Assembly: GCA_963763485.1 (NCBI GenBank)
Contig: CAVXOW010000008.1
Coordinates: forward strand, 806,001 to 870,000
Length of the DNA: 64,000 bases
Direction: 5' to 3'
DNA from: CAWCKS01 sp963763485
GTDB taxonomy: Bacteria; Pseudomonadota; Alphaproteobacteria; Rhizobiales; Xanthobacteraceae
The stretch's first letter is position 1; each line of letters starts with the position of its first letter. The notes beneath the pieces were generated by a model. The model saw only the letters and a program-made list of their open reading frames with translations. It searched no databases and was not told the origin of the DNA. The position numbers and the translations under genes were made by a program. Below are positions 17,281-25,226 of the stretch, one piece after another.

Positions 17281-18054
17281 TTAGAATTCCTCAACGGCCG
17301 CAAGAATGCGCGAAATGTCCTGCGGGCGCGACAGGCGGTGATCGCCGTCCTGGATCATCGTGAGCACCACGTCGTCGCTCGGCATGTGCGACACCAGCGT
17401 CATGGCATGCTGCCACGGCACGTCAGGATCCTGCCGCCCTTGAAAAATGCGCACGGGGCAGCCTGTTTCGATCGAGCCGTTGAGCAGCAAATGCTTGCGG
17501 CCATCCTCGATCAAGTCGCGCGTGATCGGATAGGGATCGCCATACTCGGACGGCCGCAGCCACTGGCCCTCGTCTTCGATCTGCCTGCGGACCTCGGGCG
17601 ACAGCTCCTTCCACATCAGCGCTTCGGTGAAATCCGGCGCCGGCGCGATCAGGACAAGGCCAGCAAGCTTCGCGGCCGGGCGCTCCCGCCGCCTCAGCTC
17701 TCGCGCCAGGAGCAGCGCGATCCAGCCGCCCATCGACGAGCCGATCACGATCTGCGGCCCCTTGCAGAACGCATCGAACACCGCGAGCGCCTCTTCGAGC
17801 CACTTGCCGATCGTGCCGTCGACAAAAGCGCCGCCGGATTCGCCGTGGCCGGAATAGTCGAAGCGGACGCAGGCGCGGCCGTGGGCTTCGGCCCACTGGT
17901 CGAGCGCCGCCGCCTTGGTGCCCTTCATGTCGGAGTTGAAGCCGGAGAGCCAGAACAATCCGGGTTCCACGCCCGAACGCGCCCGTACCGCGAGCTTGCG
18001 CGGCGGTGGGCCGACATCGAGGAAAGACACCGGCAGTTCGTTTGTCCCATTCAC
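17281..18054 (-). CDS. Alpha/beta hydrolase
   Basis: A 257-residue alpha/beta hydrolase. The nucleophile elbow is GSSMGGW, with the catalytic Ser in the middle; the acid is likely the Asp in QGRQDPDVPW and the His in QDGDHRLSRPQD. FDYSGHGESGG precedes the elbow as usual. The shape resembles the ABHD10/acyl-protein or serine-aminopeptidase-like group. The substrate cannot be told. It is a single gene, divergent from infC. Confidence 0.8.
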   Translation of the reverse strand: MNGTNELPVSFLDVGPPPRKLAVRARSGVEPGLFWLSGFNSDMKGTKAAALDQWAEAHGRACVRFDYSGHGESGGAFVDGTIGKWLEEALAVFDAFCKGPQIVIGSSMGGWIALLLARELRRRERPAAKLAGLVLIAPAPDFTEALMWKELSPEVRRQIEDEGQWLRPSEYGDPYPITRDLIEDGRKHLLLNGSIETGCPVRIFQGRQDPDVPWQHAMTLVSHMPSDDVVLTMIQDGDHRLSRPQDISRILAAVEEF

Positions 18055-18281
18055 GGCCGTTTAAGCTCCACCCTTGAATTCATGATCGATGAACCATATC
18101 GAAGCCTCGATTTGATGATCAATTCGGCTGGCAAGCGGGCACGAGGCGATCCCCAAGGCGATCCCAACGACGCAACCGGACTGCGACACCTTCGTTACCC
18201 TGTGTGCCAAGCGCGCGCTTGCCGAAAGGCATTGAATCCTCCAAACTGCCGCTTCCTTCAACAATCAAGGAGATACTTCCC

Positions 18282-18821
18282 ATTCGTCGTCCAATGAGAG
18301 CGCCCACCCCCGTCCAAAAAGACGGGCCGCGCGTCAACGAGGATATCCGCAACCTCGAGGTCCAGCTGATCGACCAAACCGGCCACAACCACGGGATCAT
18401 CAAAACCCAGACCGCCATTCAGATGGCGGCAGATGCGGGGTTTGATCTCGTCGAGATTTCGCCGAACACGAATCCGCCGGTCTGCAAATTCCTCGACTAC
18501 GGCAAATTCAAATATTCCGCGCAGAAGAAAGCCGCCGAAGCGCGCAAGAAGCAGAAGGTCGTCGAGATCAAGGAGATCAAACTCCGCCCGATGATCGACG
18601 ATCACGATTACGAAGTGAAGATGAAGGCGATGCAGCGCTTCTTCGAGGAAGGCGACAAGGTGAAGATCACCCTGCGCTACCGCGGCCGCGAAATGGCCCA
18701 CCAGGAAATCGGCACCAAGCTCCTGGAGCGCGTGAAGACCGACGTCGCGAAGCTTGCGAAGGTCGAGCAGGACGCCCGCTTCGAAGGCCGGCAGGTCGTC
18801 ATGGTGCTCGCGCCGAGATAG
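18282..18821 (+). CDS. infC: Translation initiation factor IF-3, with ATT start codon
   Basis: IF-3 binds the 30S subunit and checks start codon and initiator tRNA selection. The protein has the N-terminal domain (RVNEDIRNLEVQLIDQTGHNHG), the PPVCKFLDYGKFKYS signature, the basic linker and the C-terminal domain ending FEGRQVVMVLAPR. The start is placed at ATT (18282), nine bases behind AAGGAG (18267-18272), giving (I/M)RRPMRAP; the ATG at 18294 is too far from the Shine-Dalgarno sequence. An AUU start is known for infC in enterics and allows autoregulation by IF-3. 179 residues. Confidence 0.93.
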   Translation: MRRPMRAPTPVQKDGPRVNEDIRNLEVQLIDQTGHNHGIIKTQTAIQMAADAGFDLVEISPNTNPPVCKFLDYGKFKYSAQKKAAEARKKQKVVEIKEIKLRPMIDDHDYEVKMKAMQRFFEEGDKVKITLRYRGREMAHQEIGTKLLERVKTDVAKLAKVEQDARFEGRQVVMVLAPR

Positions 18822-19085
18822 TTATCTCGGCGCCGGTCCCGCTGGACCGCCTCAGACAACTCGAGAACATTGGAGCCGGTGGCACCGCAGATCGCGGTTG
18901 CCAATCGGCGTTTGCTTTGCCATAAGCCGTGTCCTTCGCCGCCCGGCTGATCAAGGGCTGCCGTGGCGGCGTGCCATCTGATCTCTGTTCAACAGAAATA
19001 TCAGATATTTCAACGCTCTAGCGAGCAATAGCCGGCCGGCGCCCCGTCAGGGGCATTGCCGCTTGCCGGCTCACAGGAGAGCCAA
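18822..19085 (+). promoter_or_regulatory. infC-rpmI intergenic leader with hairpins
   Basis: A 264-base gap without a gene. It contains the perfect inverted repeat GAAATATC-A-GATATTTC (18995-19011) and, closer to rpmI, AGCCGGC and GCCGGCT that can pair around a stem with CCCC/GGGG. Leaders before rpmI-rplT are commonly controlled by L20 in other bacteria; whether this one is cannot be shown from sequence. AGGAG precedes the rpmI start. Confidence 0.35.
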
Positions 19086-19286
19086 ATGCCCAAGCTGAAG
19101 ACCAAATCGGGCGCCAAAAAGCGCTTCAAGATCACCGCTACCGGCAAGGTCAAATACGCCCAGCGCGGCAAGCGCCACGGCATGATCAAGCGCACCAAGA
19201 AGCAGATCCGCCAGTTGCGCGGCACCAACGTGCTGTTCAAGACCGACGGCGACAACATCAAGAAGTACTGGCTGCCGAACGGCTGA
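19086..19286 (+). CDS. rpmI: 50S ribosomal protein L35
   Basis: A 66-residue basic protein with the family pattern MPKLKTKSGAKKRFKITATG, then HGMIKRTKKQIRQLRGT and the end WLPNG. The ATG at 19086 follows AGGAG at the proper distance; an upstream Met at 19056 would only add non-conserved residues. It is followed by rplT in the standard infC-rpmI-rplT order. Confidence 0.97.
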   Translation: MPKLKTKSGAKKRFKITATGKVKYAQRGKRHGMIKRTKKQIRQLRGTNVLFKTDGDNIKKYWLPNG

Positions 19287-19360
19287 CTGTTGCCTTGACC
19301 TTGGCCGCGCCAGCGCGGCTTTCCCGAAGCATTTGCAATCCGATTTGAAGGAGACCGGTC

Positions 19361-19726
19361 ATGGCTCGCGTCAAACGCGGTGTGACATCCCACGCCAAGC
19401 ACAAGAAAGTCTACAAGGCCGCCAAGGGTTACTACGGCCGCCGCAAGAACACGATCCGCACCGCCAAGCAGGCGGTCGAGAAAGCCGGCCAGTACGCATT
19501 TCGCGACCGCAAGCGCAAGAAGCGGACCTATCGCGCGCTCTGGATCCAGCGCCTCAACGCCGCTGTTCGGCCGTTCGGGCTGACCTACAGCCGATTTATC
19601 GACGGGCTCAACAAATCCGGCCTCGTGATCGACCGCAAGGTGCTCTCAGACCTCGCGATCACCGAGCCGGCGTCGTTCCAGGCCATCGTCGAGAAGGTGA
19701 AGGCGGCGCTTCCGGCGGCGGCCTGA
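19361..19726 (+). CDS. rplT: 50S ribosomal protein L20
   Basis: A 121-residue basic protein essential for early 50S assembly. MARVKRGVTSHAKHKKVYKA, YYGRRKNTIRTAKQAVEKA and LWIQRLNAAVRPFGLTYSRF are hallmarks. AAGGAG precedes the ATG at 19361. In other bacteria L20 represses its own operon by binding the leader. Confidence 0.98.
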   Translation: MARVKRGVTSHAKHKKVYKAAKGYYGRRKNTIRTAKQAVEKAGQYAFRDRKRKKRTYRALWIQRLNAAVRPFGLTYSRFIDGLNKSGLVIDRKVLSDLAITEPASFQAIVEKVKAALPAAA

Positions 19727-19730
19727 GGCT

Positions 19731-20136
19731 TCAGCGCGATTGCTTCAAGGCGCGCTGCGAGTAGCGCTGCGCCACCTCAGCGCTGCAGAACGCCGAGAAC
19801 GACACGTACATCGTGCCGGACTCGTGCTCGTATTTGCGGAGGCAGGCCTGCAATTCGCGTTCGTAAATGTGCTTCTGCGGCGGCTTCAGCTTCGCCAGGA
19901 AATCGGCCTCGCACTTCTCGCGCACCGCCGTCACCGAGCGAAACGTCACCGCTGGCGGTGTACGAGCAGTCCTGAAAGATCTTCATGCTGGCTTCGCATG
20001 TGGGAGCTGCCCTGATGACGTCGACGGTCTCGTCAAGCGAGAGCGACTTGCCCTGACAGATCGACCCATGCGCGGGTGAGACCAGGACGGCGACAAGGGC
20101 AAAACCGGCGACCGGGATGAATGAGCGGATGGTCAT
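19731..20136 (-). CDS. Small secreted protein of unknown function, frameshifted
   Basis: A signal peptide (MTIRSFIPVAGFALVAVLVSPAHG) is followed by CQGKSLSLDETVDVIRAAPTCEASMKIFQDCSYTAS, and then the frame breaks near 19950. The continuation in the next frame reads TFRSVTAVREKCEADFLAK, then LQACLRKYEHESGTMYVSFSAFCSAEVAQRYSQ. One extra base in the GGTGACG stretch (minus strand) explains it. The restored protein has about 135 residues with several cysteines, so it is probably periplasmic with disulfides. The family is not recognised. Minus strand, convergent with rplT. Confidence 0.55.
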
Positions 20137-20285
20137 GTTGCTTGCTCGCGAGATCGCCTTGTTGGTCGCAGCCTGCGCGGCCAGGGTTCAAGGCACGCGC
20201 ACCCGCCCGCCCTTGACCTCTTCGGCGGCGCCGGTGACAACCGGTCGCGCTTTGTTTCGGGATTGACCCATTAAGGATTGCCGCC

Positions 20286-21410
20286 GTGGCTGACCTTGCA
20301 ACGCTCAAAACAGAACTCCTCTCGGCAATCTCCGCCGCCAATGACGAGGCCGCGCTGGAAGCCGTGCGCGTCGGCGCGCTCGGCAAGAAAGGCTCGATCT
20401 CGGCGCTGCTCGCAACGCTCGGCAAGATGCCGCCCGAGCAGCGCAAGGCCGAGGGCGCGGCGATCAACGCGCTGAAGGACACCGTCACAGAAGCGCTGAC
20501 CGCGCGCCGCGACGTGCTGAAATCATCCGCGCTCGACGCGCGGCTTGCCTCGGAGACCGTCGACGTCTCGCTGCCGGTGCGCGAATCGCCGGCGGAGATC
20601 GGCCGCATCCATCCCTTGAGCCAGGTGATGGACGAGCTCACCGCGATCTTTGCCGACATGGGCTTTGCGATCGCCGAAGGTCCGGACATCGAGACCGACG
20701 ATTACAACTTCACCAAGCTGAATTTCCCCGAGGGCCACCCGGCCCGCGACATGCACGACACGTTCTTCTTCAATCCGAAGCAGGAGACGCGCGCCAATGC
20801 GGCCTCGTCGGGAGAGCAGTCGATTGCCGGTTCGCGCTTGCTGTTGCGCACCCACACCTCGCCGGTGCAGGTGCGCACGATGCTGGCGCAAAAGCCGCCG
20901 ATCCGCATCATCGCGCCGGGCCGCACCTACCGCATCGATTCCGATGCGACCCACACGCCGCAATTCCACCAGGTCGAGGGCCTCGTGATCGACAAGGGCT
21001 CGCACCTCGGCCACATGAAGTGGATCCTCGCCGAGTTCTGCAAGGCGTTCTTCGAGGTCGATCACGTCAACATGCGGTTCCGGCCGTCGTTCTTCCCGTT
21101 CACCGAGCCGTCGCTGGAGGTCGATATCCAGTGCCGCCGCGACAAGGGCGAGATCAGATTCGGCGAAGGCGAAGACTGGCTGGAGATTCTCGGCTGCGGC
21201 ATGGTGCACTCGAATGTGCTCAGGAATTGCGGGCTCGATCCCGATGTCTACCAGGGCTTCGCCTGGGGCATGGGCATCGATCGCATCGCCATGCTGAAGT
21301 ATGGCCTGCCCGATCTGCGCGCCTTCTTCGAGGCCGACGTGCGCTGGCTCAATCATTATGGTTTTCGCCCGTTGGATTTCCCGACGCTCGCCGGAGGTCT
21401 CAGCGCGTGA
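20286..21410 (+). CDS. pheS: Phenylalanine-tRNA ligase alpha subunit
   Basis: A 374-residue catalytic subunit of the alpha2-beta2 class II synthetase. The N-terminal coiled coil (to about residue 85) contacts tRNA. The catalytic core shows HPLSQVMDELTAIFADMGF, FNFPEGHPARDMHDTFF-type sequence, TSPVQVRTM, the motif 2 region RTYRIDSDATHTPQFHQVEG, FFPFTEPSLEVDI and the motif 3 GFAWGMGIDRIAML. The start is GTG at 20286 (MADLATLKTELL). In most bacteria pheT follows directly, but here a DUF559 gene is in between. Confidence 0.97.
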   Translation: MADLATLKTELLSAISAANDEAALEAVRVGALGKKGSISALLATLGKMPPEQRKAEGAAINALKDTVTEALTARRDVLKSSALDARLASETVDVSLPVRESPAEIGRIHPLSQVMDELTAIFADMGFAIAEGPDIETDDYNFTKLNFPEGHPARDMHDTFFFNPKQETRANAASSGEQSIAGSRLLLRTHTSPVQVRTMLAQKPPIRIIAPGRTYRIDSDATHTPQFHQVEGLVIDKGSHLGHMKWILAEFCKAFFEVDHVNMRFRPSFFPFTEPSLEVDIQCRRDKGEIRFGEGEDWLEILGCGMVHSNVLRNCGLDPDVYQGFAWGMGIDRIAMLKYGLPDLRAFFEADVRWLNHYGFRPLDFPTLAGGLSA

Positions 21411-21460
21411 ATAGAAATATCGCCGAAGCAATCATCGGCTGCGTCGACGTGGAGCGGGTT

Positions 21461-21498
21461 CCCTCCCCCCTTGTGGGGGAGGGCCAGGGAGGGGGGTA
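21461..21498. repeat. Palindromic repeat, family C, left arm of the DUF559 cassette
   Basis: CCCTCCCCCCTTGTGGGGGAGGG is a hairpin, followed by CCAGGGAGGGGGGTA. The end of this arm provides a GGAGG ribosome-binding sequence eight bases or so before the GTG of the DUF559 gene. The mirror arm is at 21864-21904. Confidence 0.85.
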
Positions 21499-21505
21499 GC
21501 CGCGG

Positions 21506-21928
21506 GTGCCGCATTCAAGAGTAAGCCCAGTCCAGCGCAGCCGCGCGAAGGAACTCCGCCATACGTTGACGCGTGCTGAGACGCTACTCTGGCGTTACAT
21601 CAGGGCGCATCGAATTGACGGGTTGGGCTTTCGACGTCAGGTCCCGATCGGAAATTACATCGCTGACTTCGTTTCTTACTCTGCACAATTGATTGTCGAG
21701 CTTGACGGCGAGAGCCATGATTTTGTCGAGCGTCAGCGAGCCGACGGGCGCCGAGATGCTTTCTTCGTCGCAAAGGGATTTCAGGTCCTTCGTTTCACCA
21801 ACACTCAGGTCATATCGAATCTCGAAGGGGTCATCGGCGCAATTCGACAGGCTGCCGCTGCCGCACCCCCCACCCTAACCCTCCCCCACAAGGGGGGAGG
21901 GAACAGGCGAAGGTTGCCAGAAAAATGA
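21506..21928 (+). CDS. DUF559 (Vsr/restriction-endonuclease-like) protein inserted between pheS and pheT
   Basis: A 140-residue protein with a PD-(D/E)XK-type DUF559 core: LTRAETLLWRYIRAHRIDGL (Glu25), GFRRQVPIGNYIADFVSY (Asp54), LIVELDGESH (Glu66, Asp68) and FQVLRFTNTQVISNLEGV. The start is GTG at 21506, directly behind an in-frame TAG at 21497; its ribosome-binding site comes from repeat arm 21461-21498. Residues from about 121 on (PPTLTLPHKGGG) are encoded by the opposite repeat arm, and the stop overlaps the pheT ATG as ATGA. It may nick or cut DNA; no methyltransferase partner is nearby. Function unproven. Confidence 0.8.
   Translation: MPHSRVSPVQRSRAKELRHTLTRAETLLWRYIRAHRIDGLGFRRQVPIGNYIADFVSYSAQLIVELDGESHDFVERQRADGRRDAFFVAKGFQVLRFTNTQVISNLEGVIGAIRQAAAAAPPTLTLPHKGGGNRRRLPEK
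21864..21904. repeat. Palindromic repeat, family C, right arm of the DUF559 cassette
   Basis: CACCCCCCACCCTAACCCTC, then CCCCCACAAGGGGGGAGGG. It is the inverted counterpart of the arm at 21461-21498, and it is translated as the C-terminal tail of the DUF559 protein. Confidence 0.85.
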
Positions 21929-24330
21929 AATTCACTCTCTCCTGGCTGAAAGATCATCTCGAGACCGACCAGCCGCTCGACAAGCTCGCCGATCGCCTGA
22001 CCATGATCGGGCTCGAGGTCGAGCACATCGACGACAAGGCGAAGGCGCTGTCGGCGTTCACCATCGCGCGCGTGATCTCGGCCGAGCAGCATCCGAACGC
22101 CGATCGCCTGCGCGTCTGCATGGTCGATACCGGGTCGGGTGATCCCGTGCAGGTGGTGTGCGGCGCGCCGAACGCGCGCACTGGCATGAAGAGCGTGTTC
22201 TCCGCTCCCGGCACATTCATTCCGGGCAAGAACCTCACGCTCGGCGTCGGCACCATCCGCGGCGTCGAGAGCCGCGGCATGCTGTGCTCGGCCGCCGAGC
22301 TCGAGCTCTCCAATGACCATGACGGCATCATCGATTTGCCCGCCGACGCACCGGTCGGCGCGCGTTATGTCGAGTGGGCCGGCTTGAGCGATCCGGTCCT
22401 CGAGATCAACCTGACGCCGAATCGCGCCGACTGCACCTCGGTGCACGGCATCGCCCGCGACCTGTCCGCGGCTGACATGGGCAAGCTCAAGGACGAGCCG
22501 ATCAAGCCGATCAAGGGCGAATTCCCTTCGCCCGTGAAGGTCACGGTCGAAGACGCCGACCTTTGCCCGGGCTTCGCGCTGCGTCTGGTGCGCGGGGTGA
22601 AGAATGGTCCGTCGCCGGCGTGGCTGCAGCAGCGGCTGACCGCGATCGGCCTGCGGCCGATCAACGCGCTGGTCGACATCACGAATTTCATGACCTACGA
22701 CCGCGGCCGTCCCTTGCACGTGTTCGATGCCGCAAAGATCAAGGGTAACCTCACGGTGCGCCGCGCCCGCGAAGGGGAGACGCTGCTGGCGCTCGACGGC
22801 AAGACTTATGGCCTCGACAGCAGCATCTGCGTCATTGCCGATGAGACCGGCGTTGAATCGCTCGCCGGCATTATGGGCGGCGAGGTTTCCGGTGTTTCGG
22901 AAGCGACCACCGACGTGCTGATCGAATCGGCGCTGTGGAACGAGGTCAACATCGCCCAGACCGGCCGCAAGCTCGGCATCAATTCCGACGCGCGCTACCG
23001 CTTCGAGCGCGGCGTCGATCCCGCCTTCATGGTGCCGGGCCTCGAGCTCGCGACCAGGATGGTGATGGAGCTGTGCGGCGGCGCGCCGTCGGAAGCCGTC
23101 GTCGTCGGCAAGACCGACGGCGCGAACCACGTGATCGATTTCCCGATCGGCGAGATCAAGCGCCTCGCCGGCATCGACGTCTCGCGCGACGAAATCCGCC
23201 GCATCCTCCACCTGCTAGGCTTCTCGATCGCCGGCGACGGCCCGGTGATCAAGATCGCCGTGCCGTCATGGCGCGCCGACGTCGAAGGCAAGGCCGACAT
23301 TGTCGAAGAGATCGTGCGCATCGTCGGCGTCGATCGCGTGCCGCTCACGCCGTTCGACCGCGGCGACGCGCCGCGCAAGCCCATCCTGACGCCGATCCAG
23401 CTCCGCACCCGCCGCGCCAAGCGCGCGCTCGCCGCGCGCGGCATGACCGAAGCGGTGACGTGGTCGTTCGTCTCGCACCCGCACGCCGAATTGTTTGGCG
23501 GCGGCAAACCGGAACTCGTGCTTGCCAATCCGATTGCCGCCGATCTGTCGGACATGCGGCCGAGCCTCATTCCGGGCCTGGTCGTTGCCGCCCAGCAGAA
23601 CGCGGATCGCGGCTTCGACGATGTCGCGCTGTTCGAGGTCGGCCAGATCTTCAAGGGCGATCGCGCGGAAGATCAGTCTATCGCCGCAAGCGGCATTCGC
23701 CGGGCACTCGCCTCATCGAAGGGCATCGGACGGCACTGGTCGGGGACATTCACGGTCGACACCTTCGACGCCAAGAGCGACGCGCTGGCCGTGCTTGCCG
23801 CCGCCGGCGCGCCGATGAACTCGCTGCAGATCGTCTCGGGCGGCCCGTCCTGGCTGCATCCCGGGCGCTCGGCCACGATCCAGATCGGGCCACAAAACAT
23901 CCTCGGTTATTTCGGCGAGCTGCATCCGCGCGTGCGCGAGGCGCTCGGCGGCGACAAGCCGCTCGATGCTTTCGAGGTGATTCTTGACCGCATCCCCGAG
24001 CCGCGCGCCAAACCAACTCGCGCGAAGCCCCTGTTGGAGCTGTCACCGTTCCAGCCGGTGTCGCGCGATTTTGCCTTCATTGTCGACCGCGCCGTCAAGG
24101 CGGCCGATATCGTCCGCGCAGCGCAAGCAGCGGACCGCAAACTGATCACTGCAGTCAACGTGTTCGACGTCTATGAAGGCAAGGGCATCGATGACGCCAA
24201 GAAATCGATCGCCATCGCCATCACGCTGCAACCGCGTGAAAAGACCCTGACCGATCAGGAAATCGACGCCGTTGCCGCGAAGATCGTTGCCGAGGTGACG
24301 AAGAAGACCGGCGGCATCTTGCGCACATGA
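21925..24330 (+). CDS. pheT: Phenylalanine-tRNA ligase beta subunit
   Basis: An 801-residue subunit for tRNA recognition and editing. Domains in order: MKFTLSWLKDHL start, EMAP/tRNA-binding OB fold (about 39-150, ARVISAEQHPNADRLRVCMVDTG), B3/B4 editing domain (NALVDITNFMTYDRGRPLHVFDA), B5, the catalytic-like core (VTWSFVSHP) and the C-terminal ferredoxin-like anticodon-binding domain (ELSPFQPVSRDFAFIVDR). The ATG overlaps the stop codon of the DUF559 gene and the pheT stop overlaps the next ATG, so translation is coupled through all three genes. Confidence 0.97.
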   Translation: MKFTLSWLKDHLETDQPLDKLADRLTMIGLEVEHIDDKAKALSAFTIARVISAEQHPNADRLRVCMVDTGSGDPVQVVCGAPNARTGMKSVFSAPGTFIPGKNLTLGVGTIRGVESRGMLCSAAELELSNDHDGIIDLPADAPVGARYVEWAGLSDPVLEINLTPNRADCTSVHGIARDLSAADMGKLKDEPIKPIKGEFPSPVKVTVEDADLCPGFALRLVRGVKNGPSPAWLQQRLTAIGLRPINALVDITNFMTYDRGRPLHVFDAAKIKGNLTVRRAREGETLLALDGKTYGLDSSICVIADETGVESLAGIMGGEVSGVSEATTDVLIESALWNEVNIAQTGRKLGINSDARYRFERGVDPAFMVPGLELATRMVMELCGGAPSEAVVVGKTDGANHVIDFPIGEIKRLAGIDVSRDEIRRILHLLGFSIAGDGPVIKIAVPSWRADVEGKADIVEEIVRIVGVDRVPLTPFDRGDAPRKPILTPIQLRTRRAKRALAARGMTEAVTWSFVSHPHAELFGGGKPELVLANPIAADLSDMRPSLIPGLVVAAQQNADRGFDDVALFEVGQIFKGDRAEDQSIAASGIRRALASSKGIGRHWSGTFTVDTFDAKSDALAVLAAAGAPMNSLQIVSGGPSWLHPGRSATIQIGPQNILGYFGELHPRVREALGGDKPLDAFEVILDRIPEPRAKPTRAKPLLELSPFQPVSRDFAFIVDRAVKAADIVRAAQAADRKLITAVNVFDVYEGKGIDDAKKSIAIAITLQPREKTLTDQEIDAVAAKIVAEVTKKTGGILRT

Positions 24331-25097
24331 CCATCGCCGATCTCCTGCCGGGCGACATCAGCACCTCGGCGCTGATCCGGCTTGCCGTGATCGCGTTCGT
24401 CGCCAGCGTCACCCGCGGCTTCTCGGGTTTCGGCTCGGCGCTGATCTTCATGCCGCTCGCCGGCACTGCCGTCGCGCCGAAGACGGCAGCCGCGCTGCTC
24501 CTGATCATCGACTTCGTCAGCGCGGCGCCGCTGGTGCCCAATGCCTGGAAGATCGCCCAGCGCAAGACCGTCGGCATGATGGCGCTCGGCGCGCTGGTCG
24601 GCGTGCCTGTCGGCACCTGGGCGCTGACGCGGCTTGATCCTGTCGTGACCCGCTGGATCATCGCGAGCCTCGTGTTGGTCTTGCTCGCGCTTCTGATCTC
24701 GGGCTGGCGCTATCGCGGCAATCCGCATCCGGCGATCGCCACGGGCGTTGGCGGATTGGCCGGCCTGTGCAGCGGCCTCGCGCAAACCGGCGGCCCGCCG
24801 ATCGTCACGTTCTGGCTCGGACAACCGATCGCGAGCGCGGTGGCGCGCGCCAACATTGTCTTGTATTTTGGCGTCTCGGACATCTTCTCGATTGCGACTT
24901 ATCTCCTCAGCGGCTTGCTCACCGCCGATGTCGCCAGGCTCTGCCTGATCATCGGCCCGATCTACGCGTTCGGTCTTTTTCTCGGCGCGCAGATGTTCGG
25001 TGTCGCCAGCGAAATCATCTTTCGCCGCGTCTGCTACAGCCTGATTGCGATTGCCGGCGTGATCGGCCTGCCGCTGCTCGACCGCTTCACGCACTGA
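24327..25097 (+). CDS. TauE/SafE family membrane permease
   Basis: A 256-residue membrane protein with about eight hydrophobic segments. The repeated TauE-type glycine-rich motif is GFSGFGSALIFMPL near the N-terminus and GLCSGLAQTGGPPIVTFWL in the second half. Members export sulfite, sulfoacetate or related organic anions; the actual substrate is unknown. The ATG overlaps the pheT stop by four bases. A family A repeat follows the gene. Confidence 0.85.
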   Translation: MTIADLLPGDISTSALIRLAVIAFVASVTRGFSGFGSALIFMPLAGTAVAPKTAAALLLIIDFVSAAPLVPNAWKIAQRKTVGMMALGALVGVPVGTWALTRLDPVVTRWIIASLVLVLLALLISGWRYRGNPHPAIATGVGGLAGLCSGLAQTGGPPIVTFWLGQPIASAVARANIVLYFGVSDIFSIATYLLSGLLTADVARLCLIIGPIYAFGLFLGAQMFGVASEIIFRRVCYSLIAIAGVIGLPLLDRFTH

Positions 25098-25114
25098 ACG
25101 CGGCAACTTACACT

Positions 25115-25209
25115 CCGCTCGTCCCCGCGGAGGCGGGGACCCAGTCTTTGCCAAACGAGCAAACCCTCTTCTATCGCTCCTGGATTCCCGCTTTCGCGGG
25201 AATGAGCGG
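25115..25209. repeat. Palindromic intergenic repeat, family A (copy 4, inverted orientation)
   Basis: CCGCTCGTCCCCGCGGAGGC at the left and GGATTCCCGCTTTCGCGGGA followed by ATGAGCGG at the right. It is the reverse orientation of copies 2 and 3 and also lies between convergent genes. Confidence 0.85.
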
Positions 25210-25226
25210 ATTTAACTCATCACGTT

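Noticed and set aside
21506..21928. DUF559 gene as part of a restriction-modification system
   Set aside because: No methyltransferase or specificity gene is nearby; the neighbours are pheS and pheT.
21805..23211. Minus-strand open frame of 468 codons opposite pheT
   Set aside because: Shadow of pheT caused by GC bias in the third codon position; its reversed repeat-derived end shows it is not a protein gene.
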